The position numbers and the translations under genes are program-made. A stretch of DNA of 64,000 nucleotides, from assembly GCF_028751195.1 (NCBI RefSeq), contig NZ_CP066784.1, positions 992,001 to 1,056,000 on the forward strand, read 5' to 3'. The stretch is from Alicyclobacillus sp. ALC3 (GTDB lineage: Bacteria > Bacillota > Bacilli > Alicyclobacillales > Alicyclobacillaceae). Each line of letters starts with the position of its first letter. Within the stretch, counting starts at the first letter, position 1. Below are positions 1 to 9,675 of this stretch, in pieces. Under the pieces are notes generated by a model, which searched no databases, had not been told where the DNA came from, and saw only the letters and a program-made list of their open reading frames with translations.

Positions 1-1
1 C

Positions 2-289
2 GGGCGGCTCGTGTTGAACCTTATATCACACGAGGTCCATGTGGCTGGGGAGACCGTGTCCCTGACGCCCAAGGAATACGACCTGCTCGCTTTGTTCGCG
101 CAGCATCCACGCCAGGTCTTTCCGTACGAAGACCTGCTTGTACAGTTTTGGAGCGGTTTCGGCGACAGACACACCGTCCGCGTTCATGTGGCGCGAATTC
201 GCGAGAAGATTGAGCGGGACGCCAACAATCCAGAACTCATCGTCAACGTGTGGGGCGTCGGGTACCGCTTCGAGGGGATGCCGCGATGA
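2..289 (+). CDS. OmpR/PhoB-type response regulator, C-terminal part (5' cut by window edge)
   Basis: The visible 95 residues are a winged-helix transactivation domain of the OmpR/PhoB class: the LTPKEYDLL segment, the recognition-helix stretch VRVHVARIREKI and the terminal wing VWGVGYRFEG are all typical. The receiver domain lies outside the window. The frame is open from base 2, so an apparent GTG at 11 is not taken as the start. The stop overlaps the start of the downstream sensor kinase (ATGA), which indicates translational coupling and a cognate two-component pair. It would bind promoter DNA after phosphorylation. The regulated genes cannot be told from this window. Confidence 0.9.
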   Translation, partial: GRLVLNLISHEVHVAGETVSLTPKEYDLLALFAQHPRQVFPYEDLLVQFWSGFGDRHTVRVHVARIREKIERDANNPELIVNVWGVGYRFEGMPR

Positions 290-1593
290 GAATTCGACGG
301 TACATGGTCGTGGGTGTGCTCTCCGTCATCTGCCTCCCCTGGTTGGTCTACATCCTCGTGCACGCGGTAGACACACATCCGTGGAGCACACACGCTCACA
401 GACAGACCAACGTCGCCGCGACGATTCAGTCCATCGCTCGAAGTTCGTCCGACTGGAGTGATTTAGCGTGGCAGCAGCAGCTAAATCACAAACTGTCCAA
501 CGAGGGTGTGAGTGTCGAAATCGTATCGGCATCGAACCAGGTTATCTTTCATTCAATGAGGCATGGCCCACCGCCTTGGATGCCAGGCAGCCAGCAGGTG
601 ATGGTCGTGCGAAACGGAACGTTGGTCGGGACGCTCCACGTGTCGCAGCCGGGGCCTGCCGACCCGGTCGCTGCTCTTGCTGCTCTGCTGACGGCAGTGT
701 CCGCCATCTTGTTGGTGAGCATTCAGATTGGGCGCAACGTCGTGCGGCCCCTGGAAGCAATGAGCAAGGCCGCTCTGCAAATCGCGGACGGCGACCTCGA
801 TTTTCAGTTGCAGTCTTCGAAAACTGCTGAGATGCGTCAGGTTCAACAGGCGTTTCAAGTGATGGGAGATGGGCTGCGCAGCGCATTCGCCAAGCAGCAG
901 AAGTTGGAGGAGGAACGGCGGTTTTTCATCGGCGCCATCGCACACGACCTACGCACACCGCTGTTTTCGCTGCGCGGCTACCTGGACGGGATAGAGCAAG
1001 GCATCGCTGCGTCCCCGGAAAAATTGGCTCACTACGTTGCCGTGTGCCAAGACAAGGCGGCGCATCTCGAACGCTTGGTCGCCGATCTGTTCGCCTTCAC
1101 GCGGCTTGAGTATATGGAGGAGACGCTGCAACGCGAGGCTTTTGACTTGGCAGCGCTCACCCGCCAGGCCGTCTCTGGTGTCTTAACGCGGGCGCACGCG
1201 AAGCACCTGTCGCTGGTGTCTAACCTCCCAGACGAGGCGGTCGAAGTCTGGGGAGACCCGCACTTGCTGGAACGTGCTCTGACCAACCTGCTCGACAACG
1301 CCCTCCACCACACGCCGGACGGTGGAACCATTACTGTGGCACTGCACGTGGATGCGTCGAAGCTCACAGTGACCGTCCGCGACACAGGACCAGGATTCGC
1401 GGCGAACGACATGGCGCGGGTATTCGACCCGATGTACCGAGGAGACGCCTCGCGAAACTTGGCGACGGGCGGGGCCGGGCTCGGGCTCACGATTGCCCGG
1501 CGGGTGTTTCGCGCACACGGCGGTGACTTGTCAGCCGAAAACGCTCCAGACACAGGAGCGCTGCTCACGGGGTGGCTACCCGTCGAGAAATAG
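286..1593 (+). CDS. Membrane sensor histidine kinase (HAMP-HisKA-HATPase)
   Basis: 435 residues. TM1 is at about 7-27, an extracytoplasmic sensor region at about 28-125, TM2 at about 127-147, then HAMP. The phospho-acceptor motif is AHDLRTPL with His220. The ATPase domain shows the N box (LLDNALHHTPDGG) and G boxes (DTGPGF, GAGLGLTIA). I chose the ATG at 286 because it overlaps the regulator stop as ATGA; an in-frame upstream GTG at 250 would bury the start inside the regulator. It probably phosphorylates the preceding regulator. The ligand is unknown; the small periplasmic domain has no recognisable family signature. Confidence 0.93.
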   Translation: MRIRRYMVVGVLSVICLPWLVYILVHAVDTHPWSTHAHRQTNVAATIQSIARSSSDWSDLAWQQQLNHKLSNEGVSVEIVSASNQVIFHSMRHGPPPWMPGSQQVMVVRNGTLVGTLHVSQPGPADPVAALAALLTAVSAILLVSIQIGRNVVRPLEAMSKAALQIADGDLDFQLQSSKTAEMRQVQQAFQVMGDGLRSAFAKQQKLEEERRFFIGAIAHDLRTPLFSLRGYLDGIEQGIAASPEKLAHYVAVCQDKAAHLERLVADLFAFTRLEYMEETLQREAFDLAALTRQAVSGVLTRAHAKHLSLVSNLPDEAVEVWGDPHLLERALTNLLDNALHHTPDGGTITVALHVDASKLTVTVRDTGPGFAANDMARVFDPMYRGDASRNLATGGAGLGLTIARRVFRAHGGDLSAENAPDTGALLTGWLPVEK

Positions 1594-1597
1594 GCGT

Positions 1598-1637
1598 GTC
1601 AAGGGCGGCGGTCCCGTTGTGGACCGCCGCCCTTGAC
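1598..1637. terminator. Bidirectional hairpin terminator between convergent genes
   Basis: A perfect 17-bp GC-rich stem (1598-1614 with 1621-1637) closes a 6-nt loop. It sits between the kinase stop (1593, plus strand) and the fadE stop (1672, minus strand), so it can end transcription from both sides. The U-tract is poor. Confidence 0.75.
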
Positions 1638-1671
1638 TAGAGGAAACTGCCGTTTGTCTCACACCAAAGGC

Positions 1672-3444
1672 TTACGCCAAGTACTTCTCAGCCTCAATCA
1701 CGCGCGCTGCAATGCGGCGTTTGATAGCTTTGCTGTCGACCGGCGTGTAAGCCGTGATTTTGTCTAGGAGATGCAGCTGTTTTTGCAACTTCTCGCCTTC
1801 TTCCATGGACGCAAACACGGCGCGCGCGTTCTGGCGGATACGGTCAAACGCCTCCTCGGCGTACACCGTTGTCATGTCGACCTTGTTGTCTGCGGCACCC
1901 TTGCCAAGTGCCTTCTTCGTGCGCAGGAGTGCGCTCTCTAGAGCGTAGACCTCGATAATGATGTTGGCGAGGTTTGCCAGGATTTCCTGCTCGTCTTTGA
2001 GCGACTGCATGTACTTCTGTACGGCGTTGCCGCCGGCGAACAGGAAGACCTTCTTCGCGAGCGCAAGCAGGTGCGATTCGTGCGCGAGTGGCTCGTCAGA
2101 AGCGGACTCCTCGAAGGACCCAGACAAGTCGAGCGACTGCACCGCTGGCAACAGAGCCAGTTCGCCGCGCATCGCCTTCTTCAGCAGCGTGTCCGGGATA
2201 ATCAGGCGGTTGATCTCGTTTGTACCCTCGAAAATGCGGTTGATGCGCGAGTCGCGATACGCGCGCTCTGCGCCGTATTCCTGAATGAAGCCGTAGCCGC
2301 CGTGAATCTGCACGTTCTCGTCAACGACGAAGTCGAGCGCCTCCGAGGCGAATACCTTTTCCACGGAGCACTCCAAGGCGTACTCCTCGATTGCCTTCGC
2401 GACTGTTCGGCCGTCGACAGCCCCGCCGAGCGACTCGAGTTGCTTGTCGATGTCGCCGGTCGAGCGGTAGGCCATGCTCTCCGAGACGTACGCCTTCGTG
2501 TTCATGTCCGCGATCTTCTGCTGAATCAGCGGGAAGTTCGAAATGGCCGTCTTGAACTGCTTGCGCTGGTTCGCGTATTTGACGCCCATCTCAATCGCCG
2601 ATTTCATGCCACCGACGCAGCCGACAGCCAGTTTGTAGCGGCCGATGTTAAGGATGTTGAAGGCGATGACGTGGCCGCGCCCCGACTCACCGAGCAAGTT
2701 TTCCACCGGCACCTTGACGTCTTCAAGAATCAGCGGCCGCGTCGAAGACGCCTTGATGCCCATCTTCTTTTCTTCCGGACCAGTCGAAACACCCTCATAG
2801 CCGCGCTCGACGATGAACGCCGTGAACTTTTCGCCGTCGATCTTTGCGTAGACAATAAACACGTCCGCAAAACCTGCGTTCGTGATGAACTGCTTCGCCC
2901 CGTTCAAAATGTAGTATTTGCCGTCGTCCGACAGCTTTGCAGTGGTCTTCGCGCCAAGCGCGTCTGACCCGGAGCCAGGCTCCGTCAGGCAGTACGCAGC
3001 AATCCATTCGCCTGTCGCAAGTTTCGGCAGGTACTTTTTCTTCTGCTCTTCGTTGCCAAAATAGACAATCGGCAGCGTACCGATACCGACGTGTGCACCT
3101 TGGCTCAGCGCAAAGGAGCCTCCGCGCGTCAAGTACTCCGTAATCAGGGCCGACGAAACTTTGTCAGCGCCAAGGCCGTCGTACTCTTCCGGCACGTCAG
3201 CTGCGAGGAGACCGAGTTCGCCTGCCTTCTCAAGTAGCTTGCGCGTAAGTTGCCAGTCCTGGTGCTCGAGTTGCTCTTGATTCGGGATAATCTCGCCTTC
3301 CACAAAGGCACGTGTGGTCTCTGCAATCATTAGGTGCTCACGCGTGAAGTCTTCCGGGGTGAAGACCTGGCTCGGGTCCGTCTCTCCGATCAAGAACGCC
3401 GCGCCCTTCGTCAGCTGTTTCTCATCCATGGCCATCTTGCTCAT
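1672..3444 (-). CDS. fadE: Acyl-CoA dehydrogenase FadE
   Basis: 590 residues, the length of the Bacillus FadE/VLCAD-like group with its extra C-terminal helical domain. It carries the flavin/substrate signature [12 protein letters not shown], a second signature [19 protein letters not shown], and the C-terminal [20 protein letters not shown] followed by [11 protein letters not shown], which holds the catalytic glutamate in this family. It performs the first step of beta-oxidation, giving trans-2-enoyl-CoA and passing electrons to ETF, whose genes lie at 45.6-47.4 kb. It is the last gene of fadN-fadA-fadE. The ATG at 3444 has a GGGAGAGG site very close; the ATG at 3435 is an alternative with better spacing. 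Confidence 0.95.
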   Translation of the reverse strand: MSKMAMDEKQLTKGAAFLIGETDPSQVFTPEDFTREHLMIAETTRAFVEGEIIPNQEQLEHQDWQLTRKLLEKAGELGLLAADVPEEYDGLGADKVSSALITEYLTRGGSFALSQGAHVGIGTLPIVYFGNEEQKKKYLPKLATGEWIAAYCLTEPGSGSDALGAKTTAKLSDDGKYYILNGAKQFITNAGFADVFIVYAKIDGEKFTAFIVERGYEGVSTGPEEKKMGIKASSTRPLILEDVKVPVENLLGESGRGHVIAFNILNIGRYKLAVGCVGGMKSAIEMGVKYANQRKQFKTAISNFPLIQQKIADMNTKAYVSESMAYRSTGDIDKQLESLGGAVDGRTVAKAIEEYALECSVEKVFASEALDFVVDENVQIHGGYGFIQEYGAERAYRDSRINRIFEGTNEINRLIIPDTLLKKAMRGELALLPAVQSLDLSGSFEESASDEPLAHESHLLALAKKVFLFAGGNAVQKYMQSLKDEQEILANLANIIIEVYALESALLRTKKALGKGAADNKVDMTTVYAEEAFDRIRQNARAVFASMEEGEKLQKQLHLLDKITAYTPVDSKAIKRRIAARVIEAEKYLA

Positions 3445-3489
3445 CCTCTCCCTTTACGCAACTTCTCTAGGTGTTCGTAGAGACTCGTT

Positions 3490-4668
3490 CTACAGCCGTT
3501 CGAAAACACCCGCAGCGCCCATGCCGCCGCCGACGCACATCGTGACCAGACCATAGCGGCCCTTGCGGCGCGCCAGTTCATTTAAGATGGAGACAGTCAA
3601 CCGTGAACCAGTACAGCCCATCGGGTGTCCGACTGCGATAGCGCCTCCGTTTACGTTGACTTTCTCTTCGTTCATGCCGAGGTGACGAATCACGTACAGC
3701 GCCTGTGATGCAAACGCCTCGTTCAGTTCAACCAGGTCAATGTCGTCCATCGTCAGACCTGCCAACTTCAGCGCCTTTGGCACGGCAGCGATAGGGCCAA
3801 CACCCATGATGTCCGGGTCGACGCCGCCAACTGCGAACGAGCGAAACACCCCAAGCGGTTTGAGGCCGAGCTGTTCTGCCCGTTCCGCAGACATCACGAG
3901 CACAGCCGCCGCGCCGTCACTCGTCTGTGAGGAGTTTCCTGCGGTCACTGTGCCCTTGGCCGCGAACACCGGGCGCAGCTTCGCGAGTGCCTCAAGCGAA
4001 GTGTCCTTGCGAACGCCTTCGTCCGTGTCAAACACATGCTCGCGCGTCACGACCTGGTTGTCGTCGGTAATCGTCGTCTCGCGCACTGTCACTGGCACAA
4101 TCTCGTCCTTGAACAGTCCAGCGTCAATCGCCGCGGCAGCACGCTTGTGACTGCGCAGCGCAAAGGCGTCCTGGTCCTCGCGGCTGACGTGAAAGCGCTG
4201 GGCTACCTGTTCTGCGGTCTGACCCATGCCAAGGTACACAGCCGGGAAACGCTCTGCGAGTTCGGGGTTCGGCGAAATGTTGTAGCCACCCATCGGCAGG
4301 GCGCTCATCGACTCCACACCACCAGCGATGAGCACGTCCGCCATACCGGTCATCACCTGCTGGGCTGCCATCGAGATGGTTTGTAGGCCAGAAGAGCAGA
4401 ACCGGTTGACCGTCACGCCCGGTACAGAAGTCGGCAGACCCGCGCGCATCGCAGCGATGCGGGCGACGTTCATGCCCTGTTCCGCTTCCGGTGTCGCACA
4501 TCCAAACAGCACGTCTTCAATCTCCGCCGGGTCTACTTGCGGCACCCGCCGCAACACATCCTGGATGACGAGGGCTGCCAGGTCATCTGGCCGCGTGTTC
4601 CGCAATGTCCCCTTCGGTGCCTTGCCGACGGCCGTTCTGGCGCCGGCGACGATAACTGCTTCTCTCAC
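3490..4668 (-). CDS. fadA: Acetyl-CoA C-acyltransferase (3-ketoacyl-CoA thiolase) FadA
   Basis: 392 residues, standard for type II thiolases. The nucleophilic Cys91 is in NRFCSSGLQ, the conserved NEAFA motif follows, then [16 protein letters not shown] with the catalytic His, and the C-terminal CVGGGMGAA with the second catalytic Cys. It cleaves 3-ketoacyl-CoA with CoA to acetyl-CoA and a shortened acyl-CoA. It starts at GTG (4668) behind GGGGGAG, 15 bp after the fadN stop, so the two are cotranscribed. The position inside fadN-A-E supports thiolytic degradation rather than biosynthetic acetoacetyl-CoA formation. Confidence 0.95.
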   Translation of the reverse strand: MREAVIVAGARTAVGKAPKGTLRNTRPDDLAALVIQDVLRRVPQVDPAEIEDVLFGCATPEAEQGMNVARIAAMRAGLPTSVPGVTVNRFCSSGLQTISMAAQQVMTGMADVLIAGGVESMSALPMGGYNISPNPELAERFPAVYLGMGQTAEQVAQRFHVSREDQDAFALRSHKRAAAAIDAGLFKDEIVPVTVRETTITDDNQVVTREHVFDTDEGVRKDTSLEALAKLRPVFAAKGTVTAGNSSQTSDGAAAVLVMSAERAEQLGLKPLGVFRSFAVGGVDPDIMGVGPIAAVPKALKLAGLTMDDIDLVELNEAFASQALYVIRHLGMNEEKVNVNGGAIAVGHPMGCTGSRLTVSILNELARRKGRYGLVTMCVGGGMGAAGVFERL

Positions 4669-4683
4669 GGTATCTCCCCCTTC

Positions 4684-7089
4684 CTAGTTCCGCAGTGGCT
4701 TTCCGGTGGTCAACATATACTGCATACGCTCTTGCGTCTTCGGTTCCCCAATCAGGCTCAAGAACGCCTCGCGTTCGAGGTCAAGCAGATACTGTTCCGT
4801 CACCATGGTGCCGCGCGCTACATCTCCGCCAGTCAGGACCCGAATCAGTTGGCGTGCGACCACTTCGTCGTGATCGGAGATATATCCACTCATCTTCATC
4901 TGATAGACGCCGACCTTCAGCAGCGCAGCGCCGCTCTCGCCGAGCACTGGGATGCGCTTTGACGTCTGCGGCTGATAGCCCGCTCGAGCCAGGCCGAGTA
5001 CGACCTGTTTGGCGTCGTGGAGTTGATAGTCTTGGTTGACGCTGATTCCGTCCGCGGCCCGCAGGAAGCCCATCGCGCGCGCTTCCTTCGCGCTTGTCGC
5101 CACTTTGGCCGTTCCAACCGTCTCGAACACCTTGCGCACAAACGCGTCGAGCCGCTCGCCGACGTCGCCTGGCACGTTTTCCACGGCACGGATGAGCACC
5201 TCTTTGTTGCCCCCGCCGCCCGGGATGAGGCCGATGCCGACTTCAACCAGGCCCATGTACGTCTCTGCCGCTGCCTGGATACGGTCAGCCGGGAAGCAGA
5301 CTTCCGCGCCGCCGCCAAGCGTCATGTTAAACGGCGCCGCCACAACCGGTTTCGTCGAGTACTTCAGGCGCATCATCGCCTGCTGGAACTCGTTGACCGC
5401 GAGGTCGAGGTTCTCCCAGTGCTTCTGCTGCGCTTCCATCAGCATCAGCAGGATGTTAGCGCCGACGCAAAAGTACTCGTCCTGATTCCCGATGACGAGA
5501 CCCTGCCAGTTCGCTTCAACCTCATCCACCGCTTTGTTGACCATCTCGATCACGCCCGGTGTCACCGCTTGTTTCAGGGAGTGAAACTCGAGGCAGAGCA
5601 CGCCGTCCCCGATGTCGACAAGGCTCGCTTCAATGTTGCGCGCGACCTCCTTGCCTGCCGCCTTCAGGCGCGCAAGGTTAATCTGTTCCTTCGGCTCGTC
5701 AACGCCGCGAAACTCGTTTTTGCCGACGAAAAAGCGCGGTGACTCACCCTTCTCGCGCTCGTAAAAGGACTCGTGGCCAGAAGCAAGGAGGTCTTCGACG
5801 AACTGTGGGATCGTTTCTCCTTCGGCGCGCATGCGCTCGACCGAGCGGCGCACCCCGATGGCGTCCCACGTCTCGTACGGACCCAGCTTCCAGTTGAAGC
5901 CCCACTTCATCGCGTTGTCGACTGCGACGATGTCTCCGGCAATTTCGTCTTGCTTTTCCGCCGTGTAGAGCAACGCTTTTTTCAGCACGTCCCAGGCGAA
6001 CTGCGCTGCTACATCGTCGCCGTACACGAGCGTCTCCATCTTCTTGCCGACGTTCGCCGCGTTTTTCGCCGCCTTCAGTGCCTTCGAATCGACCTTTTTG
6101 CGCGGGCGGTACGCCAGTGTTTCGAGGTCGAGCGCGAGAATCTCTTTTCCGGCAGTGCTCTTCTCTTTCTTGAAGAAGCCCTGGCCCGTCTTGTCGCCAA
6201 GCCAGCGGTTTGCCACCATCTGCTCAATGTAGGCCGGGATGGCAAAAGCGTCCTTCTCCCAACCTTCACTTACGCTCGCCTGTACGTTTTTGGCAACATG
6301 GACAAAAGTGTCGAGTCCAACGAGGTCCAGCGTGCGGAACGTCGCACTCTTTGGCCGCCCCATCGCCGGGCCCGTGATGGCATCGACTTCATCAACGCCA
6401 AGGTCGTGCTGCTTCATCGCCTTAAGCGTCACGAGCAGCCCGTAGGTGCCAATCCGGTTCGCGATAAAGTTCGGGGTATCTTTCGCCATCACGACGCCTT
6501 TTCCGAGTACGCGCGCGCCAAACGTCTGCATGAACGAGATGACCTCTGTGTCTGTATCCGGACCCGGGATGAGCTCAAGTAACTTCATGTAGCGCGGCGG
6601 GTTGAAGAAGTGGGTGCCAAGGAAACGGCTGCGAAACTCCGGCGAGCGGTCTTTCGCCATGTCCGCGATGGAGATGCCAGACGTGTTCGAACTGACGATA
6701 GCGTCCGCTTTGACCACGGCTTCGACCTTTGCGAACAGTTGCTGCTTAATGGCTAGATTTTCGACGACGGCTTCGATCACCCAGTCACAGTCTGCGAGTT
6801 TGCCGAGGTCGTCCTCGATATTTCCGACTTGCACCAGTTCAGCGTCAGCCGCTGAGTAAAACGGAGCTGGTTTCGCCTTCTTCGCGCCCTGGAGGCCTCT
6901 TGCCGCAAAGCGGTTGCGCACCGCAGGGGACTGAAGTGTCAAGCCCTTCGCCGCTTCATCCGGCAGAAGTTCGTTGGGAACGATGTCCAGGAGCAGGACT
7001 GAGATGCCGACGTTGGCGAGGTGTGCTGCAATCGCAGCCCCCATGACGCCTGCACCCAGGACAGCAGCCTTCCGGATCTGACGAGTCAC
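4684..7089 (-). CDS. fadN: 3-hydroxyacyl-CoA dehydrogenase / enoyl-CoA hydratase FadN
   Basis: 801 residues with the Bacillus FadN domain order: N-terminal NAD-binding Rossmann fold (AAVLGAGVMGAAIAAHL), 3-hydroxyacyl-CoA dehydrogenase domain (THFFNPPRYMKLLEL), then a C-terminal crotonase domain (GAEVCFPADRIQAAAETYMGLVEVGIGLIPGGGG). This is the reverse of the proteobacterial FadB order. It hydrates enoyl-CoA and oxidises the 3-hydroxyacyl-CoA with NAD. The start is GTG at 7089 with GGAGG at 7-bp spacing. It is the first gene of the fadNAE operon. The promoter and a palindromic operator candidate lie 95-125 bp upstream. Confidence 0.95.
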   Translation of the reverse strand: MTRQIRKAAVLGAGVMGAAIAAHLANVGISVLLLDIVPNELLPDEAAKGLTLQSPAVRNRFAARGLQGAKKAKPAPFYSAADAELVQVGNIEDDLGKLADCDWVIEAVVENLAIKQQLFAKVEAVVKADAIVSSNTSGISIADMAKDRSPEFRSRFLGTHFFNPPRYMKLLELIPGPDTDTEVISFMQTFGARVLGKGVVMAKDTPNFIANRIGTYGLLVTLKAMKQHDLGVDEVDAITGPAMGRPKSATFRTLDLVGLDTFVHVAKNVQASVSEGWEKDAFAIPAYIEQMVANRWLGDKTGQGFFKKEKSTAGKEILALDLETLAYRPRKKVDSKALKAAKNAANVGKKMETLVYGDDVAAQFAWDVLKKALLYTAEKQDEIAGDIVAVDNAMKWGFNWKLGPYETWDAIGVRRSVERMRAEGETIPQFVEDLLASGHESFYEREKGESPRFFVGKNEFRGVDEPKEQINLARLKAAGKEVARNIEASLVDIGDGVLCLEFHSLKQAVTPGVIEMVNKAVDEVEANWQGLVIGNQDEYFCVGANILLMLMEAQQKHWENLDLAVNEFQQAMMRLKYSTKPVVAAPFNMTLGGGAEVCFPADRIQAAAETYMGLVEVGIGLIPGGGGNKEVLIRAVENVPGDVGERLDAFVRKVFETVGTAKVATSAKEARAMGFLRAADGISVNQDYQLHDAKQVVLGLARAGYQPQTSKRIPVLGESGAALLKVGVYQMKMSGYISDHDEVVARQLIRVLTGGDVARGTMVTEQYLLDLEREAFLSLIGEPKTQERMQYMLTTGKPLRN

Positions 7090-7181
7090 ATGCCATCCTC
7101 CTCACGTAGTGGTTCTCAGGTCATTCGACAGACGCAGGCCAAACCTCGTTGAGCGTCCAGAGGACAACCGCATCGGTTCAA

Positions 7182-7213
7182 ACCGACCGGTCGGTAGATT
7201 CACTCTCATCATA
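7182..7213 (-). promoter_or_regulatory. fadNAE promoter with palindromic operator
   Basis: On the minus strand an extended -10 (TGC-TATGAT, 7208-7213) is followed 12 bp downstream by the perfect 14-bp palindrome ACCGACCGGTCGGT (7182-7195), so a repressor there would sit on the start of transcription. The -35 is weak. The palindrome is TetR-like in form but does not match the TGAATGA-type FadR box found upstream of fadR at 48.2 kb. Confidence 0.6.
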
Positions 7214-7319
7214 GCAAACCAGAGGAGCGTTGAACAGCCCCGCAAAGCTGGGAATTCTCGCGAAAGATATAGGTGCCATAGGAGCGGTGTTTGCCTCTGC
7301 GCGACAACCGATTGAATCC

Positions 7320-8249
7320 CTAGACCTCGAGCATGGCAAAGCGCGTGACATAGTCGGCGTACGCTTCGCGCAACTTCGCCGTAACGACCCCAGTGCCCTC
7401 TGTTTCCCACAGCGTCACGGGATGTGAAACCTCCTGCAGCAGGGTGTCTGGCGCTGTGTCTGGCAACGCTTGAAGCGCAGGCCCTGTACCCTCGTCCACG
7501 AACACCTTGTGAATCGGCTGCACTTCGGAAGTGGTACCTGTGATAAACACTTCGTCCACGTCTTTCAGGTCGTCCAACGGCAGTCGCTGTTCGCGCACCG
7601 TCAGTCCCAGTTCCTCAGCCAACTGCAGCACAAGGCGGCGCGTCACGCCAGCGAGAATATAGCGGTCTGCCGGCGCTGTCCAAATCACCCCGTCGCGCAC
7701 AAACCACGCGTTGCTGCTCGACCCTTCGGTGACTTCTCCGTTTCGCACCAACAGCGCTTCGTCAGCGCCGGCGCGGTGCGCAACTTCCTTCGCAATGACG
7801 TTTGGCAGAAGATTGATCGTCTTAACCCAAACGTTTCCCCAGCGCTCATCTGGGAGACAGAGGAGTGTTCCGTGCGCAGACGGGGCTTTTTCCGAAACCT
7901 TGCGCACTGTCATACTGACTGACGGGCGCACCTGCGGGAAACCGTGACTGCGCGTCGCAAACCCACGCGTCACCTGCAGGTAGACGAGGGCCTGTGCCTC
8001 CCCACTTCTGCGAATGGCTTCGTTCATTAACCGAGCCCACTCAGCCCGCGTGTGCGGATTGTCAATCGCGATGGCGCGAAGGCTGCGTTCGAGGCGTTCA
8101 AAGTGCCAATCCGACAGAAACGCCCGACCACCGTAGACGCGCAGTACCTCGTAGACGCCGTCGCCAAAGTTGTGTCCGCGCTCATCGATCGGGACAACAG
8201 CTGAATCCGGGCTCTGAAACTCGCCGTTTAAGTAGCCAATCGCAGGCAT
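7320..8249 (-). CDS. dat: D-amino-acid (D-alanine) aminotransferase, class IV
   Basis: 309 residues. This is a fold-type IV PLP aminotransferase: LLPNVIAKEVAHRAGADEA carries the Schiff-base Lys154, and NGEVTEGSSSN, ILAGVTR and FITGTTSEVQP follow the D-amino-acid transaminase pattern of Bacillus Dat closely. It interconverts D-alanine and D-glutamate, supplying peptidoglycan precursors. The ATG at 8249 has GGAGGGG upstream; a longer in-frame extension (to 8474) covers the divergent HIT gene and is rejected. Branched-chain aminotransferase is the main alternative, but the motif spacing favours Dat. Confidence 0.87.
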   Translation of the reverse strand: MPAIGYLNGEFQSPDSAVVPIDERGHNFGDGVYEVLRVYGGRAFLSDWHFERLERSLRAIAIDNPHTRAEWARLMNEAIRRSGEAQALVYLQVTRGFATRSHGFPQVRPSVSMTVRKVSEKAPSAHGTLLCLPDERWGNVWVKTINLLPNVIAKEVAHRAGADEALLVRNGEVTEGSSSNAWFVRDGVIWTAPADRYILAGVTRRLVLQLAEELGLTVREQRLPLDDLKDVDEVFITGTTSEVQPIHKVFVDEGTGPALQALPDTAPDTLLQEVSHPVTLWETEGTGVVTAKLREAYADYVTRFAMLEV

Positions 8250-8321
8250 GACTTTCCCCTCCCACTGGGACGTTGTATGATGGACAGCAGAATGTTCAAA
8301 CACTGTGAACGGAGTGGTACG

Positions 8322-8666
8322 GTGGAAGACTGCTTGTTTTGCAAAATCGTTCAAGGCGCAATCCCGTCCAAAAAAGTGTTGGAGACTGAAACGGTCTACG
8401 CCTTTCACGATATCGACCCGAAAGCGCCCGTGCATATCCTGCTCATCCCGAAGAAGCACATCCGTTCCGCGCAAACCTTGTCACCGGAGGACGCATTGGT
8501 GGTCGGTGACATTCACCTCGCCGCACAGGAAGCTGCGAAGGCTGCGGGCGTCGCAGAAGACGGCTACCGCATTGTCACCAACGTAGGTGACCACGGCCAT
8601 CAAACGGTTCACCACCTGCACTACCACCTGCTTGGTGGCAGGCAGATGTTGTGGCCGCCAGGCTGA
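8322..8666 (+). CDS. HIT family nucleotide-binding protein
   Basis: 114 residues, normal for the Hint branch. It starts with DCLFCKIVQGAIPS and ends with the histidine triad HLHYHLLGGR. HIT proteins hydrolyse nucleoside phosphoramidates or bind AMP-type nucleotides; the physiological substrate cannot be read here. The GTG at 8322 is chosen because GGAG lies 7-8 bp upstream and the N-terminus then matches the family. In-frame ATGs at 8277 and 8292 would add an unconserved tail. It is divergent from dat with a 72-bp shared promoter region. Confidence 0.9.
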   Translation: MEDCLFCKIVQGAIPSKKVLETETVYAFHDIDPKAPVHILLIPKKHIRSAQTLSPEDALVVGDIHLAAQEAAKAAGVAEDGYRIVTNVGDHGHQTVHHLHYHLLGGRQMLWPPG

Positions 8667-8689
8667 ATCCGACAGCCAGCCTCGAGCGG

Positions 8690-9127
8690 TTAATCCTGGA
8701 CAGGCGGCTCTTCTTTGCCGTTTAGGACCAGACGCGGTACAATGCCAGCGTTCAAAGACGCCGACGCAGAGCAGTATTTTTCTTCGCTCAGGTGAATGGC
8801 GCGCCAAGCCTTGGCTGGCTGCACATGTCCTGTCATCTCGTACGTCAAGCGGATCTCGGTGAACGCCTGCGGTTTCTCTTCCCGACGCACACCGTCCGCG
8901 TGAATCGTGAGCGACTCCAGAGGTTCACGCATGCGTTCGAGGATGAGCGTGACGTCGATCCCTGTGCAGCCAGTCAGTCCCATCAACAGCAGTTCCATGG
9001 GGCGATTGCCTTTGTCTTCCCCACCGTCTTCGACCTTTGCATCCATGTCAACCGGGTGTCCGGAAGGTCCAGTCGAAGTAAAATGCCGTTTCCCCAACCA
9101 CTTGCTCTCCACATGCATCTCAGGCAT
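8690..9127 (-). CDS. OsmC/Ohr family protein
   Basis: 145 residues with the OsmC-type arrangement of two reactive cysteines, one in LMGLTGCTGIDV and one in EEKYCSASASL. This spacing fits the YhfA-like branch of the family rather than Ohr sensu stricto. Family members reduce organic hydroperoxides with a thiol reductant; the substrate here is unproven. The ATG at 9127 lies behind GGAGGG; the longer frame to 9232 has no ribosome site. It is convergent with the HIT gene. Confidence 0.87.
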   Translation of the reverse strand: MPEMHVESKWLGKRHFTSTGPSGHPVDMDAKVEDGGEDKGNRPMELLLMGLTGCTGIDVTLILERMREPLESLTIHADGVRREEKPQAFTEIRLTYEMTGHVQPAKAWRAIHLSEEKYCSASASLNAGIVPRLVLNGKEEPPVQD

Positions 9128-9240
9128 TTTGCAACCCTCCAGCGAGACCAATTTTCGATATTGCACCTTCCGATTGTACCTTTTACACACGCCAAAAAGC
9201 GAGATGGCGGCCAGTAAAAGACGCGGCCGCAAGCCTCACT

Positions 9241-9621
9241 CTACGGATTGACCGTCATGGTGCCGCTGATTCCTGGCTCTGGCTTGCCGCCAGTATCGGA
9301 GTAATAAGGAAAACGCCCGGTCTTGTCTGGCCGAAAGGAGGCTTGAACGTCTTCACCAGGGTTCAGGTTTTGCGTGAAGATGTAGAAGGCGGGAATCACC
9401 AAGTTGTGGGTCCGAGTGCCTTGGTTGACAACGTCGATCTGTACCAATTCCCCTTGTTTTGCACTGAATGCAAGCGGAGCAATTCCCTCATCACGGATTG
9501 TGATTTTCAGTGAAACATTCGCATAAGCGACTTTGGCCGGGACGAAACTCCAGAGCGCACAGGTCACACCAACCAGAGCGGACGCAACACGCAAAGCGAA
9601 GCCGCAGCGCAGAGCAGACAT
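9241..9621 (-). CDS. Secreted cupredoxin-like protein
   Basis: 126 residues. An N-terminal signal peptide (residues about 1-34, hydrophobic core then AYA) precedes a beta-rich domain with VQIDVVNQGTRTHNLVIP and GRFPYYSDTGGKPEPGISGTMTV, the edges of a cupredoxin fold. The His in THNL fits one copper ligand, but the usual C-x-n-H-x-n-M cluster is not complete, so copper binding is uncertain. The ATG at 9621 is preferred over 9657 because the signal peptide then begins properly and a GGAG lies upstream. It probably acts outside the membrane. Confidence 0.7.
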   Translation of the reverse strand: MSALRCGFALRVASALVGVTCALWSFVPAKVAYANVSLKITIRDEGIAPLAFSAKQGELVQIDVVNQGTRTHNLVIPAFYIFTQNLNPGEDVQASFRPDKTGRFPYYSDTGGKPEPGISGTMTVNP

Positions 9622-9675
9622 CGAGTGTGACTCCTTCGTGTCAGATGCACCTACCATGCACTGTCCGGGATGCGT

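Noticed and set aside
2071..2967. 298-codon plus-strand frame
   Set aside because: It is antisense to fadE and reflects its codon bias; no ribosome site.
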